A DNA stretch of 64,000 nucleotides from Planctomycetota bacterium (GCA_028289345.1 JANQQL010000009.1:186001-250000); one strand, 5' to 3'. Positions 40,798-50,246 are shown, counted from the first letter of the stretch. A program made the numbers and translations. The notes: a model not told the origin generated them from the sequence alone.

Positions 40798-41298
40798 ATG
40801 CGAACGAAGTTCATCATTCTCAGCCTACTAGCAGTGGCCCAGGGGTGCGAACTTGACGAGCGGCGAGGCGGCACCGAGTTTGCTTCGGGCTTCCTTATGG
40901 ATTCGAAGGTGCGGCACGCGAAAGACTGTGGCTACTCACATGTTCGAATTCGATGCAGATTCGACAGTTGCTATGGGGCGAGCGAGTACACGATCGTCTT
41001 GAAGCCTGGCGAACTTACATCAGCGGTAGTCACCGGTGAAGGCGCCACTTGGCCGGCGAACGAGTTCGAGCTCACGCCGCAACAACTAGCTCAGCTTGAC
41101 AACTCGCTTGAACGTCATCGCCAGGCTCCCGCCCGCGACGAGGGCGGGTACCCATGGCTAGCGCTCGAAGTGGTCTGGATGCGCGGTCAAGAGGTCGTTC
41201 ACCAGGAGATGATTCACGATGGTACCGGGGCGATCGCCTTTGCCATGAGCAACAAAACATGGGTCGGCAGCATAGTTGATGCTGCTAGGTCATTCTGA
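40798..41298 (+). CDS. Putative lipoprotein, cassette gene
   Basis: A 166-residue protein with ATG 40798 and an N-terminal signal (FIILSLLAVAQGCELDE) with lipobox AVAQGC, so the mature protein would start at Cys17. The mature part has several Cys (CGYSHVRIRCRFDSCYG) and no family that I recognise. It begins just after attC 14, as a cassette gene should, but no attC follows; the right copy of the direct repeat does. Confidence 0.72.
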   Translation: MRTKFIILSLLAVAQGCELDERRGGTEFASGFLMDSKVRHAKDCGYSHVRIRCRFDSCYGASEYTIVLKPGELTSAVVTGEGATWPANEFELTPQQLAQLDNSLERHRQAPARDEGGYPWLALEVVWMRGQEVVHQEMIHDGTGAIAFAMSNKTWVGSIVDAARSF

Positions 41299-41319
41299 AT
41301 ACGACGTCGAACACGCATA

Positions 41320-41467
41320 AGGCCACCCGTCCGCAAGCAGAAAAACCTCTCCCGATCAGCCCTCTTCGAAAGAGGTGATCCCGAGTACCCATCAAAGCCC
41401 CCGCCCTGTCTTGGCTTCTCAGTCGGCGCAGCCGAAAGCAGCTCTGCACCAAACACGTATTGAGGCT
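41320..41467. repeat. Diverged direct repeat, right copy
   Basis: Counterpart of 40582-40727 (see that entry). After TTGAGGCT no attC is recognisable here, unlike in the left copy. Confidence 0.72.
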
Positions 41468-41742
41468 CGTCACCGACTGCCCGCCTTTCGGCGAGGCCGG
41501 TTCCCCGATTTCTAGAGCAGCGGCGGATTCTGTCGCGTCAAGGCTCGTCGCGGGCCAACCACTCGCGGAGGACATCCGAGCGCTCTCGGCGCGGTCTCCG
41601 CCTCCACGGGAATTTCTCGAGAACGCTGCAACTTTCCCTGCCGTGCCAACGCACTCCTGCCGCAACCGAGTGACGAGCTCAGGTTGCGGGTTGGCGCCAA
41701 CGCATCGACGACACGACGAGAAATCACACAAGGAGACCAATC
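41468..41742. other. Upstream region of the dockerin-like gene
   Basis: About 275 bases after the direct repeat without a gene; an AAGGAGA ribosome-binding site for the next gene is at about 41729. I see no clear promoter boxes or riboswitch. Confidence 0.4.
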
Positions 41743-42981
41743 ATGTTCCGCAATCGAATTCAACGTAGTGCTTCGCTGTTGTCCGTGACTGTTGCCGGCC
41801 TCGCTTTGGCCGCTTCCTCCGCGTCGGGCCAGGGCTGTGTCGTGACCAAGTGCACGTGGGATGGAGACCCGAACAAAGAAACGACCTACACCGACTGGGA
41901 AACGACCGACGAGGGCATCCTCTGGGACACCGAACAACGCAAGTGCACCACGGTTTGGTCCGGTCCTGCCACTTGGAAGACCTTCAACCGCAACAAGACC
42001 TGCTCCGATTCCTGGGGGGTCAGCGTCAACGGACTCGGAATCCCCTCGGTCGGGTTCGGTGGCGCCTACGGCCACAGCGACTCTCCTCCGACCAACTGTG
42101 AGCAGGGCCCGGGAACGGCCACTCGTTGCACCACCCAGAGCAGCTGTCTGTGGACCTCCGAAGTCGCCGCCGTGGATCACTTCCAAATCGATACCAACGG
42201 TGCGGATGGCTTCTCCGTGGGCGGGTTCGGGCGAGTGTCTGGCGTCACCCCCGGCATCCGTCCGGCGCGCAAGATCAACTACTACTACGAGACTCGCCTT
42301 CAGCACGAGAGCCTGTACAACGCCTGGGCGAACTCCACCGTGACCTTCGACGGCGTCAACATCCCTTACGGAAGCTCGATCGACCTGGGCAGCTATGCGC
42401 CTGGCAATCACGTGTACCGAGTCACGGCCAACTTCTCCAACATGGTCCCAATCCTCATCTTCAACATCAACATCCAGCCCAGCTCCCGCCTCGAGCAGAT
42501 CGACAACTTCACCAGCGTGGTTCCCATGGCGACGATGCGCTACCACAACGACACTCCCTTTGACCAGCTGGTCGACCTCACCCTGAACCCCGTCGAAAAG
42601 GGACTCCTCGCTGACGTCGACGTCAATCAGTTCTGCGTTCCTGCCCGCAGCAGCTACGACTTCAAGGTCGAGTTCTACACCGAAGACGGCTACGTGTTCT
42701 TCCCGCGTTCCAGCTTCACGGTCGAAATCGATGCCCGCTTCGGCGATCCTTCGGGCAACATCCTGGCAACCGGCAAGTGTGTGGGAATCGAAGCTGCCGC
42801 CGAGGACGTCAACACCGACGGCCGGGTTGACTTCGCTGACTCCGCGCTGGTCGCCTCCGCTTTGGGTCAGACGGTGAGCTTCATCACCAGCGGCGAGCCG
42901 CGAGTCGACGTGGTGCCCGACGGGGTTGTCGACATGAATGACCTCGCCGAGGTGATCGAGGAGTCTTTCCGTCAGAAGTAA
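41743..42981 (+). CDS. Secreted protein with dockerin-like EF-hand C terminus
   Basis: A 412-residue exported protein with a signal peptide (LSVTVAGLALAASSASGQ) and preceded by AAGGAGA. Several cysteines occur in the N-terminal third (QGCVVTKCTWDG, RKCTTVW, NKTCSDSW, SSCLWTSE), probably disulphide-bonded. The C terminus has two calcium-binding type loops, DVNTDGRVDFADSALVASAL and RVDVVPDGVVDMNDLAEVIE, as in dockerin type I modules. The core domain is unrecognised. A strong terminator follows, so the gene is its own transcription unit. Likely a cell-surface or extracellular protein. Confidence 0.85.
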   Translation: MFRNRIQRSASLLSVTVAGLALAASSASGQGCVVTKCTWDGDPNKETTYTDWETTDEGILWDTEQRKCTTVWSGPATWKTFNRNKTCSDSWGVSVNGLGIPSVGFGGAYGHSDSPPTNCEQGPGTATRCTTQSSCLWTSEVAAVDHFQIDTNGADGFSVGGFGRVSGVTPGIRPARKINYYYETRLQHESLYNAWANSTVTFDGVNIPYGSSIDLGSYAPGNHVYRVTANFSNMVPILIFNINIQPSSRLEQIDNFTSVVPMATMRYHNDTPFDQLVDLTLNPVEKGLLADVDVNQFCVPARSSYDFKVEFYTEDGYVFFPRSSFTVEIDARFGDPSGNILATGKCVGIEAAAEDVNTDGRVDFADSALVASALGQTVSFITSGEPRVDVVPDGVVDMNDLAEVIEESFRQK

Positions 42982-43033
42982 GTCTCACAATCAACGAGGA
43001 AGGGAATTCATGATTGGACTCCCTTCTCGTCGG

Positions 43034-43061
43034 GGCCCGGTCTTCGGACCGGGCCTTTTTT
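43034..43061 (+). terminator. Intrinsic terminator
   Basis: GGCCCGGTC-TTCG-GACCGGGCC followed by six T: a perfect 9-bp stem with a TTCG tetraloop and U tract, 53 bases after the stop codon of the dockerin-like gene. Confidence 0.95.
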
Positions 43062-43142
43062 CGTGAACTCGGGGATCCTCCGCCGACGTCAACGGATCGG
43101 GGAACCGGCAGGGTCGGCGCCGGGTAGGATGCGGTCCTATAC

Positions 43143-43197
43143 GGCAACCCACCGGATGACGCTTCGCGTCACCGCGGATCGCCAATGACGTGATGTG
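43143..43197 (+). other. Degenerate attC site 15
   Basis: GGCAACCCACCGGATGACGC, TTCGCGTCACCGCGGATCGC and CAATGACGTGATGT keep the arm order and the GATCGCCAA core of the array sites, but the left box is GGCAACC and the right box GTGATGT. It lies before the DUF6717-like gene. Confidence 0.55.
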
Positions 43198-43215
43198 GAG
43201 TGGAGGTGGACTGTC

Positions 43216-43581
43216 ATGGCAAATGCGCTCAACGTGATCTTCCCCTACAGGTACGAGGGGATGTGGGTGTTTGATGACGCCGGTGCTGGTCTCGAGAAGG
43301 AACCCTTCGTTGAGGGCGCTGACGTGATGATCGACCGTGCGATCGAAGCGAAGGGGATCCGGAACGCCGAAGCAGGCTTCCGACTGCTCTTCAGCGCTGG
43401 CGAGTTTCCCCGGTACGATGTGAAGTTCCTTTGGATCCGCGCTGCAGATGGCGGCAACTACTACGCCGCGGAGGGTTCCGACCTCGAAGGATGGCTCTGT
43501 CCAGCCCTCTTCAAATACTTCGATACGGCTCCCAAGGAAATCTATGCCCGGTTCGAGGAAAAGCCCGCATCCCGCGAATGA
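43216..43581 (+). CDS. DUF6717-like protein
   Basis: A 121-residue protein starting at ATG 43216, 8 bases behind GGAGGT. NVIFPYRYEGMWVFDD, GADVMIDRAIEAKGI, AEAGFRLLFSAGEFPRYDVK and LEGWLCPALFKYFDTAPK match the small uncharacterised family I know as DUF6717. No signal or membrane segments. It follows a degenerate attC, consistent with a cassette origin. Confidence 0.78.
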   Translation: MANALNVIFPYRYEGMWVFDDAGAGLEKEPFVEGADVMIDRAIEAKGIRNAEAGFRLLFSAGEFPRYDVKFLWIRAADGGNYYAAEGSDLEGWLCPALFKYFDTAPKEIYARFEEKPASRE

Positions 43582-43730
43582 GGCCTCCATGCCCAAGCAG
43601 TAGAATGCCTCCCGTCCAACCTCGGCACGAGAGGCGACGTTCGCGGCAGACTTGATGCCCCCCCAACGAAACCAAACAACAGTCTTCAGTCGGCACATGA
43701 CAGCGAACAATCATTGAACGGGAATGAAGA

Positions 43731-44177
43731 ATGGCAGCTCTTCCGAGCCTCCAGGGCGGCGGTGCTCCCCCACTGGATCGCGCTTACCTGGCAACTGCGG
43801 TCTCTCTCCTCCCTGGCGTAGAGCTCCTTGGAACAACGACGAAGGGAACTAGCGTTTCGCGTGCATTGACGGCGGGGTTCGCACTTGAATGCGCGCTCAA
43901 GGCATTCCTCGCCAACGCTGGATTCACCGAGAACGAGCTGCGAAAGAAACCCTGGCTTCACGATCTAGAGGCGCTCTGGGGCGAAGCAGAGAAGCGCGGC
44001 CTGAAACTTCCCAGCAAAGCGCCGAGCTGGGTGGAGCTTCTGAACTCACTTCACAATAGCCCCTACCATCTACGCTATCCCACCAAGGTCAACGGACTCG
44101 TGCTGCCTGGTCCGGACCCTCTCACGAAGGAGTTGAGAGCGATCGTTGATGAGGTCGAAGCCATCGTTTGCCCGTAG
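43731..44177 (+). CDS. HEPN-like helical protein
   Basis: A 148-residue all-helical protein (ATG 43731). SRALTAGFALECALKAFLAN followed by WLHDLEALWGEAEKRGLKL and SPYHLRYP resembles small HEPN-type domains such as those accompanying nucleotidyltransferases, but the catalytic R-x4-H pattern is not evident. It precedes a small membrane protein and another HEPN-like gene (44950). An attC-like tail CAGCGAACAATCATTGAACG lies just upstream (about 43701-43720). Confidence 0.62.
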   Translation: MAALPSLQGGGAPPLDRAYLATAVSLLPGVELLGTTTKGTSVSRALTAGFALECALKAFLANAGFTENELRKKPWLHDLEALWGEAEKRGLKLPSKAPSWVELLNSLHNSPYHLRYPTKVNGLVLPGPDPLTKELRAIVDEVEAIVCP

Positions 44178-44298
44178 TGCCAATGGAGAGACTCGCACGC
44201 CTTCTCAAAGGTGAGCAGCTGATCAGGTTCAATGACCGCAGATGGGCAGCGAGGATCATCGTCGAACGCGAACGTGCCCATTTTGAGAGGGAAGTTCT

Positions 44299-44721
44299 AT
44301 GGAAAAGAAAGACGAGTTTCGGATCGCGGAGTTCAACGCGCTTCGTGCGCAGCTTCTTGATCGCGTGAAGGCAATCGAAGCAGCTGGCATGACCGGAGCT
44401 GGAATCAGTGGCGCATTTTGGGCTTGGGTGCTCTCGGCCGAGTCGTTACCGCAAGTGCCGGCGATCTTTTTCTTCATCCCGGCCATCCTCGTCGTGATCC
44501 TGACCTTGCGGCTGTTCACCCTCGACAGGCAGAGGATCCGTCTCGCGAATTACCTCGCCAAAGTGGAGCGTCAGTTCGAAGTGGAAGGCTGGGAAGTTTC
44601 GTTCGCGGACAAGAGCCGGGGATTCAAGCACTTCTTGATGAGCGTCCGTCTTCAGCAAGTTCTGGTGCTAGCCACGGTGCTCCTGGCCAACATCGTGGGC
44701 GCATTTTACAAGATGTCATAA
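44299..44721 (+). CDS. Small membrane protein with three hydrophobic segments
   Basis: A 140-residue protein (ATG 44299) with a helical N-terminal part (FNALRAQLLDRVKAIEAAGM), then hydrophobic stretches AGISGAFWAWVLSA, IFFFIPAILVVILTLRLFTL and, after a cytoplasmic loop, VLVLATVLLANIVGAFY. No family recognised. It lies between two HEPN-like genes and may form with them a membrane-associated system, though spacing (77 and 228 bases) does not prove an operon. Confidence 0.65.
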   Translation: MEKKDEFRIAEFNALRAQLLDRVKAIEAAGMTGAGISGAFWAWVLSAESLPQVPAIFFFIPAILVVILTLRLFTLDRQRIRLANYLAKVERQFEVEGWEVSFADKSRGFKHFLMSVRLQQVLVLATVLLANIVGAFYKMS

Positions 44722-44949
44722 GACCCACGTTGAAGGGTGGAAGGGCGGCTCAACCAGCTCGAGGCGCTCAAAACACTGCCCAATCCGCCTCAGTCGAGAG
44801 GTCGACTCCCCATGTGAGGGAGGCTTTCAACATCGCTTTGGCGAGCATCAGTGGCCTGCTGCGGCGCGCTGCGCGTCCCTGAAGTTGCAGCAGTCGCTCG
44901 GTCACTGTTTTTGGGACAAATCCCAGGTGCCTTCACAAGGTATTTGAAT

Positions 44950-45384
44950 ATGGCTCCAAGAATCCTCAGAGATGAGATCAACTGGAAAGGCATTGGGGAC
45001 TATCTCTCCGCAGCAAGGACACTGCAAGAGCATGGTTCAGGCAACACTTCAGGGCCACGAATGCACTGCCAGGGCTTGGCGCTCGAGTTAGCTCTCAAGT
45101 TCTATCTCTATGATCGAGATGGTGAATATCCAGCGATCCACGACTTGGAGGCCCTGACCGAAGAGCATGCAGGGATTTCACTCAACGACGAAGAAAGGTC
45201 AGGAGTTGCCGGGTTGAACAAGCAGTATCAACGCGACGGCCTATTCGAGTATCCGTCTCGGTACCGACCCAACGAAACTCGAGTGGTCATCTCGATCAAT
45301 CAGCAGCGGCTCGAGCGGCTGATCGCCCGGATCGTGTCATTGACTTCTCGTGACCACCTGGTCGCGAGGATTCTGGCGCGATGA
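44950..45384 (+). CDS. HEPN-like helical protein
   Basis: A 144-residue protein from ATG 44950 (a longer frame to 44851 is open but lacks a start context). GLALELALKFYLYDRDGEYP and HDLEALTEEHAGISL parallel ALECALKAFLAN and HDLEALWGEAEKRGLKL in the 43731 gene, so the two are paralogous or of one family; both end with R-Y-x-N/P and T-R-V-V type strands. HEPN membership is inferred from the helical pattern; no catalytic motif is evident. Confidence 0.62.
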   Translation: MAPRILRDEINWKGIGDYLSAARTLQEHGSGNTSGPRMHCQGLALELALKFYLYDRDGEYPAIHDLEALTEEHAGISLNDEERSGVAGLNKQYQRDGLFEYPSRYRPNETRVVISINQQRLERLIARIVSLTSRDHLVARILAR

Positions 45385-45695
45385 ACGAGACGCGTCGGAT
45401 GAAGTGCCGCGCGCCGGCTCCCCCGCGGGCAGCTGGCATCCGCTGGAATTCGGTACCATCGGTGATTGCCAATGCTGAAATCCGGGTAACGCAATTGGGT
45501 CTGAGGAATCGAAGACGCGGACGACGGACATCCGGTTGACTGGTGGTGACGCCCCAAAGGCCTTCCAGCCATTCACCCCTGGCAAGGAGGGGTGAACCGG
45601 CATGGCGTGAAAAAAAGTGAACAGAAGCTTCGGACGACATTGATGCCGCGAGTGCAATCTCCACCACCGGCGCTGCGAAAACCAGAGATGTCGTC
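45385..45695. other. Intergenic stretch
   Basis: About 310 bases without a recognisable gene, repeat or terminator. The next gene has no ATG in its frame here, so its start is uncertain. Confidence 0.35.
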
Positions 45696-47114
45696 TTGGC
45701 TGCCTCCGAGACGTCCGCGAAAGAGCCAGAATTCTCATCGGCGGAGCCTCTCATCGTGACCCAGAACGAGGACTCGACGCCCAACGTATCCGGCGACCAC
45801 CCGTCGACTCCTCCGGCGCAGAGATCTCCCTGGCCTGGCTGGCTCCGATTCGCCTTTCGCTTCGCTTTTGTCTTCTACTCCCTGGCGCTTTCCGTCTACG
45901 CCATCTTCTTGATTCAATCCTATGTGCCGCGGTTTCTTTTGGATCTTGGCATCGAGGATCTCGCTCTGAAGTACGGTGACGGCGCGGATGGGCTCGTGAC
46001 CTGGGTGACCCGACAACTGTTCGACAGTGCGAGAACGGAGGAAGGATCACTCATGGGAGACGTGCGAGGCGACGTGGCCTATCTCCTCATCTGCGCGTCC
46101 GTAGCAGCCGTTGGGGCGATCTTCTGGACGTTGATCCACCGCCATGCGAAATACGACCGAAGGCTCTTTGACTGGTTGCTGATCGGTCTTCGGTTGGTTC
46201 TTGGCCTGGAACTCATTTCCTACGGCTGTACCAAGATCATTCCCATGCAGATGCCACCTCCCTCGCTGACCACACTCAGCTATGAGGTCGGGGAGATCCC
46301 TCCATCCGGCCTGGTGTGGATCTTTATGGGGTCCTCTCCTGCCTATCAGGTTTTTGCGGGCATCGTAGAGTTCGTTGCAGGGTGGTTCCTGGTCGCCCGC
46401 CGGACCACCACCCTGGGTGCGCTCCTGGCCATGGCCGCATTGATGAATGTCATGGCCATCAACTATTGCTACGACGTTCCCGTGAAGCTCTACTCCACGC
46501 TGATGTTCTCGCAAGCACTGATCCTGGTACTTCCGGACCGTCATCGACTGTTTCGCTTCTTCATTTCGCATCAGGAGTTGGAAGCGAACCAACCGCGGGG
46601 ACCATTTGCCAGCCGCTGGGCGAATCGAAGCGCCTGCTTCCTGGTCATCGGCTTTTTCGCCTATGCGACGTGGGTGGACCTCAGCAGTAGGCTCGAGGGA
46701 TTCCGCACGGACCTCCCTGAGTCAGCACTCCATGGAGTCTGGCTCGTCGAGAGCTTCCAGAAGGACGGTCAACCGGTTGCTTCGGCAGACGCGGATGGGT
46801 GGCTTCGAGTCATCGTCGAAAGCTCTGATTACTGGCTCTTGACCATCGGAGGCCTTGAATCCCAATGGGTATCCAGCGAGATTTCCGAATCTGAGCACAC
46901 CATCACTCTGACCCACTCCGATCCAGAGTGGACCGGAACATTCACCTATGCCCAGAACACCCCCGAAGATCTCAGTTTGAACGGAGTCATCGGTGAGGCT
47001 TCCGTCCAGATCCAGATGCGCCGACGCCCCGATCGCGAGTGGCCGGTGAACCAGGGCCTCCAATGGCTGGATCACTTCCGATCTGCTAGCGAGCCATTCG
47101 AGGAAAAAGACTAG
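45696..47114 (+). CDS. DoxX-like multi-pass membrane protein
   Basis: Up to 472 residues from TTG 45696; GTG 45757 is an alternative start. After a Pro/Ser-rich N terminus there are membrane segments FAFVFYSLALSVYAIFLIQS, AYLLICASVAAVGAIFW, then the DoxX-like core LIGLRLVLGLELISYGCTKI, YQVFAGIVEFVAGWFLVA, GALLAMAALMNVMAI and VIGFFAYATWVDL. The C-terminal ~120 residues form a soluble beta-rich domain. DoxX-family proteins are membrane-bound oxidoreductase-associated; function here is unknown. The gene is followed by an IS110 remnant. Confidence 0.78.
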   Translation: MAASETSAKEPEFSSAEPLIVTQNEDSTPNVSGDHPSTPPAQRSPWPGWLRFAFRFAFVFYSLALSVYAIFLIQSYVPRFLLDLGIEDLALKYGDGADGLVTWVTRQLFDSARTEEGSLMGDVRGDVAYLLICASVAAVGAIFWTLIHRHAKYDRRLFDWLLIGLRLVLGLELISYGCTKIIPMQMPPPSLTTLSYEVGEIPPSGLVWIFMGSSPAYQVFAGIVEFVAGWFLVARRTTTLGALLAMAALMNVMAINYCYDVPVKLYSTLMFSQALILVLPDRHRLFRFFISHQELEANQPRGPFASRWANRSACFLVIGFFAYATWVDLSSRLEGFRTDLPESALHGVWLVESFQKDGQPVASADADGWLRVIVESSDYWLLTIGGLESQWVSSEISESEHTITLTHSDPEWTGTFTYAQNTPEDLSLNGVIGEASVQIQMRRRPDREWPVNQGLQWLDHFRSASEPFEEKD

Positions 47115-47139
47115 TCGACCAACTGACCGCGAGAATCGG

Positions 47140-47430
47140 CTCCGCCATGCCAGCCATCAAAGGCGCCGCCTCAGAGTCAAGTCGTCTGAGCGAGTCTAGT
47201 CGGTCATTCCTCGCGTTCGTGCCATGGACCAGATTCACGGAGAGGGTGTGCCCCAGCACTCGGGGGATTTCCGCCGCCCCGATCTGCGAATCGTTCACAG
47301 GTGCACAGGCACTCCGCCCCCACCAGGAGCGATTCAAGAACCTCCAATTCCGTGACAGAATCCCGCACGCAGCCTTCCTCGCGGAGAATGGTACGGGTCA
47401 ACAAACTCGGCCAGGTGGTCGATGGCACCG
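47140..47430 (-). mobile_element. IS110-family transposase remnant
   Basis: On the minus strand, VGAECLCTCERFADRGG followed (in another frame) by IGAAEIPRVLGHTLSVNLVH and GTNARNDRLDSLRR match the middle of the IS110 transposase at 29.5 kb (VGAECMFTWYWLADL, EIPFVLGHALYMKLVH, AKNDRLDSL). About 90 codons survive with at least one frameshift; neither end is recognisable. It is the oldest-looking of three copies in the window. Confidence 0.8.
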
Positions 47431-47603
47431 CACTCGAGTTCGCAAGATGCGCGCGGATCCCCCACTACCCCACCCCCATCTCCCGCAAATCTCGTTTTTT
47501 CTTTGGGACTCCGTCGCCCGTTCTCGCGGAGGGGGAAAGCCCCAAGCTACTTCGCCGGCGATTGCCGGCCGTGGGGGCAGGCGAGATCAACAGGAGTCAG
47601 GCA

Positions 47604-50246
47604 ATGGGACGTGCGCGCAATGGACTGGGGTGGATCGTGATGGGAATGCTCTCGTGGTGGACGTCCACTGCGGCGGCGGGCGATCTTCATGTCCCGGCGA
47701 ACCACGCCACCATCCAGCAGGCCATCGATGCTGCGGCCGAAGGGGACACGATCCACGTGGCCCCGGGGACCTACGAGGAGACCCTGGTGGTCGACAAGTA
47801 CGGCCTGACCTTCCTCTCGGACGACACTCTTGGTGCGACCCTGAGTGGGAGCAGCCTGAGCGGCTCGCAGATCACCATCGACCTGGCCGACGACGCCTCG
47901 AAAGACGCACCGGAGTTTCATGGCTTCCGGATCACCAGCCAGAACAACTTGAGCCTCGGCGCCCATCGGGCCGTGAAAGCGCTTCCGGTGGGAAACAACG
48001 GCAACCGAGGAGTCACCTTCGTGCAGTGTCTATTCTGGCACAACCGATTTGGCGCCATCGAGGTGGAAGATTCACACCTGAAGCTCATCGGATGCGAGGT
48101 GATGTCGAATGGCTGGGATGGAAAGCAGGTCGACCACGGCGCCGGCATCTTCGCCAAGGACTCCGAGGTGGAGATTCTCGCTTCGTCTTTTCTTCGAAAC
48201 TGGGCTGACTCGGCTGGTGGTGCGCTCACGATGCGTGACTGCGACAATGCGGTCATTCGAAACACCACTTTCTTGATGAACGAGATCGCCGACTTTCCTT
48301 TCGATGACAATGGCGAGGGTGGCGGCGCGGTCCGGATCAACAACTGCCAGAACGTCACGATCTGGAACTCCCTGTTTGCGCAGAACGAGTCTTGGGGCGC
48401 GGCGGAAGGGACCGGTGGTGCGCTCAGCATCGGCGGAGATGTGGGAAGCTCAGTGGAGCTCGTTCACTGCACCGTGGCAGACAACATCATCGGCATCTGG
48501 GTCGACGACCCTTCGACGCTGACCATCAAGAACTCCATCGTCCACGACAATCTCTACGACAACGTACGCCATCACGGCGTGGTCACGGCGACCTACAGCT
48601 GCGTTCAGTCCACACTCGCCGGCCCGGGCAATGTCCACTGGATCCCGAAGTTCGTCGAACCGGCCGTCACGGCGGACTACCGCTTGCGAGAGAGCTCGTT
48701 TTGCATCGACGCGGGCAACAACGCGGACGTTCCGCCGTCCATGGTGCAGGATCTGGGAGGTCGTTCCCGTTTCCTGGACGACGCCGAGGTGGTCGACTCC
48801 GGGATCGGCAACTCGCCGGTCGTCGACATGGGTTGCCATGAACGCGTGTCTGGGGAATACCCCGTCCGCTACGTCGACAAAGATGCTCTTCCTGGTGGCA
48901 ATGGTCTGACCTGGGGCACGGCGTACACCCATCTGCAGGACGCTCTCGCCGCCCATGCGACCCAGGACTTCGACCAAATCTGGGTGGCGGAGGGAAGCTA
49001 TCGACCGGACCAGGGTTCGGGTCTCCGCGGCCCGTCTTTCAAGATCCCCAGCGGCGTGCGCGTCTACGGCGGCTTCGAGGGCGATGAGCTGGAACTGAAG
49101 CTCCGCGACTGGGACAAGCATGAGACCATCTTGTCCGGCGGAATTGGAGCCCTGGGAATCCACGACAACTCCTTCAATGTGGTCGTGTTCGACGACGTCC
49201 GTTTGGGCACTCGGCTGGATGGGTTCACGATCCAGAAGGGCAACGCCGATGGCGCCGCGCAGTTCGGACGTGGCGCGGGCATCCGCATCGAGGACTCCAC
49301 CGTCACCATCCAGCGCTGCAAGATCCGCGACAACGACGCTGGGGGACGAGGGGCCGGCGTGCACACCCTTCGCAGCGATGTCGACTTCGTGAACTGCGAG
49401 TTCCAGGACAACGGCAGTGGAGACACCGGAGGCGCGCTCTTCACCAAGGGGGGCCTCGTCAACCTGGTCGGTTGCTTGATCGATGGCAACACGGCCCTGG
49501 GAGGAGGGGGCACCTACTTCTCGGACTCCGAGGTTCAGGTCCTGAACAGCACGATCACGGACAACCTCGGCAGCGCCGGGCAGAACGGCGGCCTGCGAGG
49601 CGAGAACGCCGACGTCACCATCAAGAGCTCCATCGTCTGGGACAACCACGCCGTCATCGCGGGACAGACCGCTCAGATCCTGATGGATAGCGCCAGCAAT
49701 CTGACCATCGACCAGAGCTGTGTCGAAGACTGGAACGGCAGTCTCGGAGGCACGGGCAACATTGGCAGCGATCCTCAGTTCTTCAATCTTCCCGGCGATG
49801 ATCACCGCATCTTCTCGAGTTCACCGTGCGTCAATGCGGGAGACACCGTCGCCATCATCCCCTGGCTCCAGAAGGACCTTCAGGAAGGGGAACGCATCGT
49901 CGATGGCGACGTGGACATGGGCGCCCTGGAATCCTGCGGCACGGAGCTGGTGCTGGAGTCGGACCCTTACGCCTTCGGCCGCGAACGATTCACCTTCGAA
50001 ACCAGCTGCGGCAAGGCCGACGGTTTGATGGTCCTCTACATCAGCCACATCAGCAACCAGGGCGGAGACATGTTCCTGCCGCTCTTCTACGACCGCTTCG
50101 ACAGTGCCGGGGAACACGAGTACAGCTTCGTGCTCGCGCCAAACCTGAACATCTCGGGCATTCGCATCAAGTTCCAGGTGCTCGGCTTCAACCCACTCGG
50201 CAACCTGTCGGCCTCGAACGAGGTGTCACCGACGTTCTACAACTGA
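47604..50246 (+). CDS. Secreted right-handed beta-helix protein
   Basis: An 880-residue exported protein. I choose ATG 47604 (CAGGAG upstream) because it gives a signal peptide (LGWIVMGMLSWWTSTAAAG); the frame is open further upstream without such a signal. The protein begins HVPANHATIQQAIDAAAEGD, a pectate-lyase-superfamily opening, and is built from short repeated strands with Asn/Ser/Gly turns (NTTFLMNEIA, CQNVTIWNSLF, TIKNSIVHDN, RIEDSTVTIQRCKIRDN), typical of parallel beta-helix and choice-of-anchor Q proteins. The final ~100 residues form a different beta domain. Likely a surface or secreted polysaccharide-interacting protein. Confidence 0.88.
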   Translation: MGRARNGLGWIVMGMLSWWTSTAAAGDLHVPANHATIQQAIDAAAEGDTIHVAPGTYEETLVVDKYGLTFLSDDTLGATLSGSSLSGSQITIDLADDASKDAPEFHGFRITSQNNLSLGAHRAVKALPVGNNGNRGVTFVQCLFWHNRFGAIEVEDSHLKLIGCEVMSNGWDGKQVDHGAGIFAKDSEVEILASSFLRNWADSAGGALTMRDCDNAVIRNTTFLMNEIADFPFDDNGEGGGAVRINNCQNVTIWNSLFAQNESWGAAEGTGGALSIGGDVGSSVELVHCTVADNIIGIWVDDPSTLTIKNSIVHDNLYDNVRHHGVVTATYSCVQSTLAGPGNVHWIPKFVEPAVTADYRLRESSFCIDAGNNADVPPSMVQDLGGRSRFLDDAEVVDSGIGNSPVVDMGCHERVSGEYPVRYVDKDALPGGNGLTWGTAYTHLQDALAAHATQDFDQIWVAEGSYRPDQGSGLRGPSFKIPSGVRVYGGFEGDELELKLRDWDKHETILSGGIGALGIHDNSFNVVVFDDVRLGTRLDGFTIQKGNADGAAQFGRGAGIRIEDSTVTIQRCKIRDNDAGGRGAGVHTLRSDVDFVNCEFQDNGSGDTGGALFTKGGLVNLVGCLIDGNTALGGGGTYFSDSEVQVLNSTITDNLGSAGQNGGLRGENADVTIKSSIVWDNHAVIAGQTAQILMDSASNLTIDQSCVEDWNGSLGGTGNIGSDPQFFNLPGDDHRIFSSSPCVNAGDTVAIIPWLQKDLQEGERIVDGDVDMGALESCGTELVLESDPYAFGRERFTFETSCGKADGLMVLYISHISNQGGDMFLPLFYDRFDSAGEHEYSFVLAPNLNISGIRIKFQVLGFNPLGNLSASNEVSPTFYN

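Noticed and set aside
44178..44298. Separate small gene between the first HEPN-like and the membrane-protein gene
   Set aside because: A short open frame exists but overlaps the following gene in another frame and has no similarity.
47530..47603. Riboswitch-like GC-rich leader before the beta-helix gene
   Set aside because: Considered a cyclic-di-GMP (GEMM) type element, but the conserved core bases are not present.
48450..49805. Long minus-strand open frame in the beta-helix gene
   Set aside because: Shadow frame; the plus strand shows a signal peptide and repeated beta-helix motifs.
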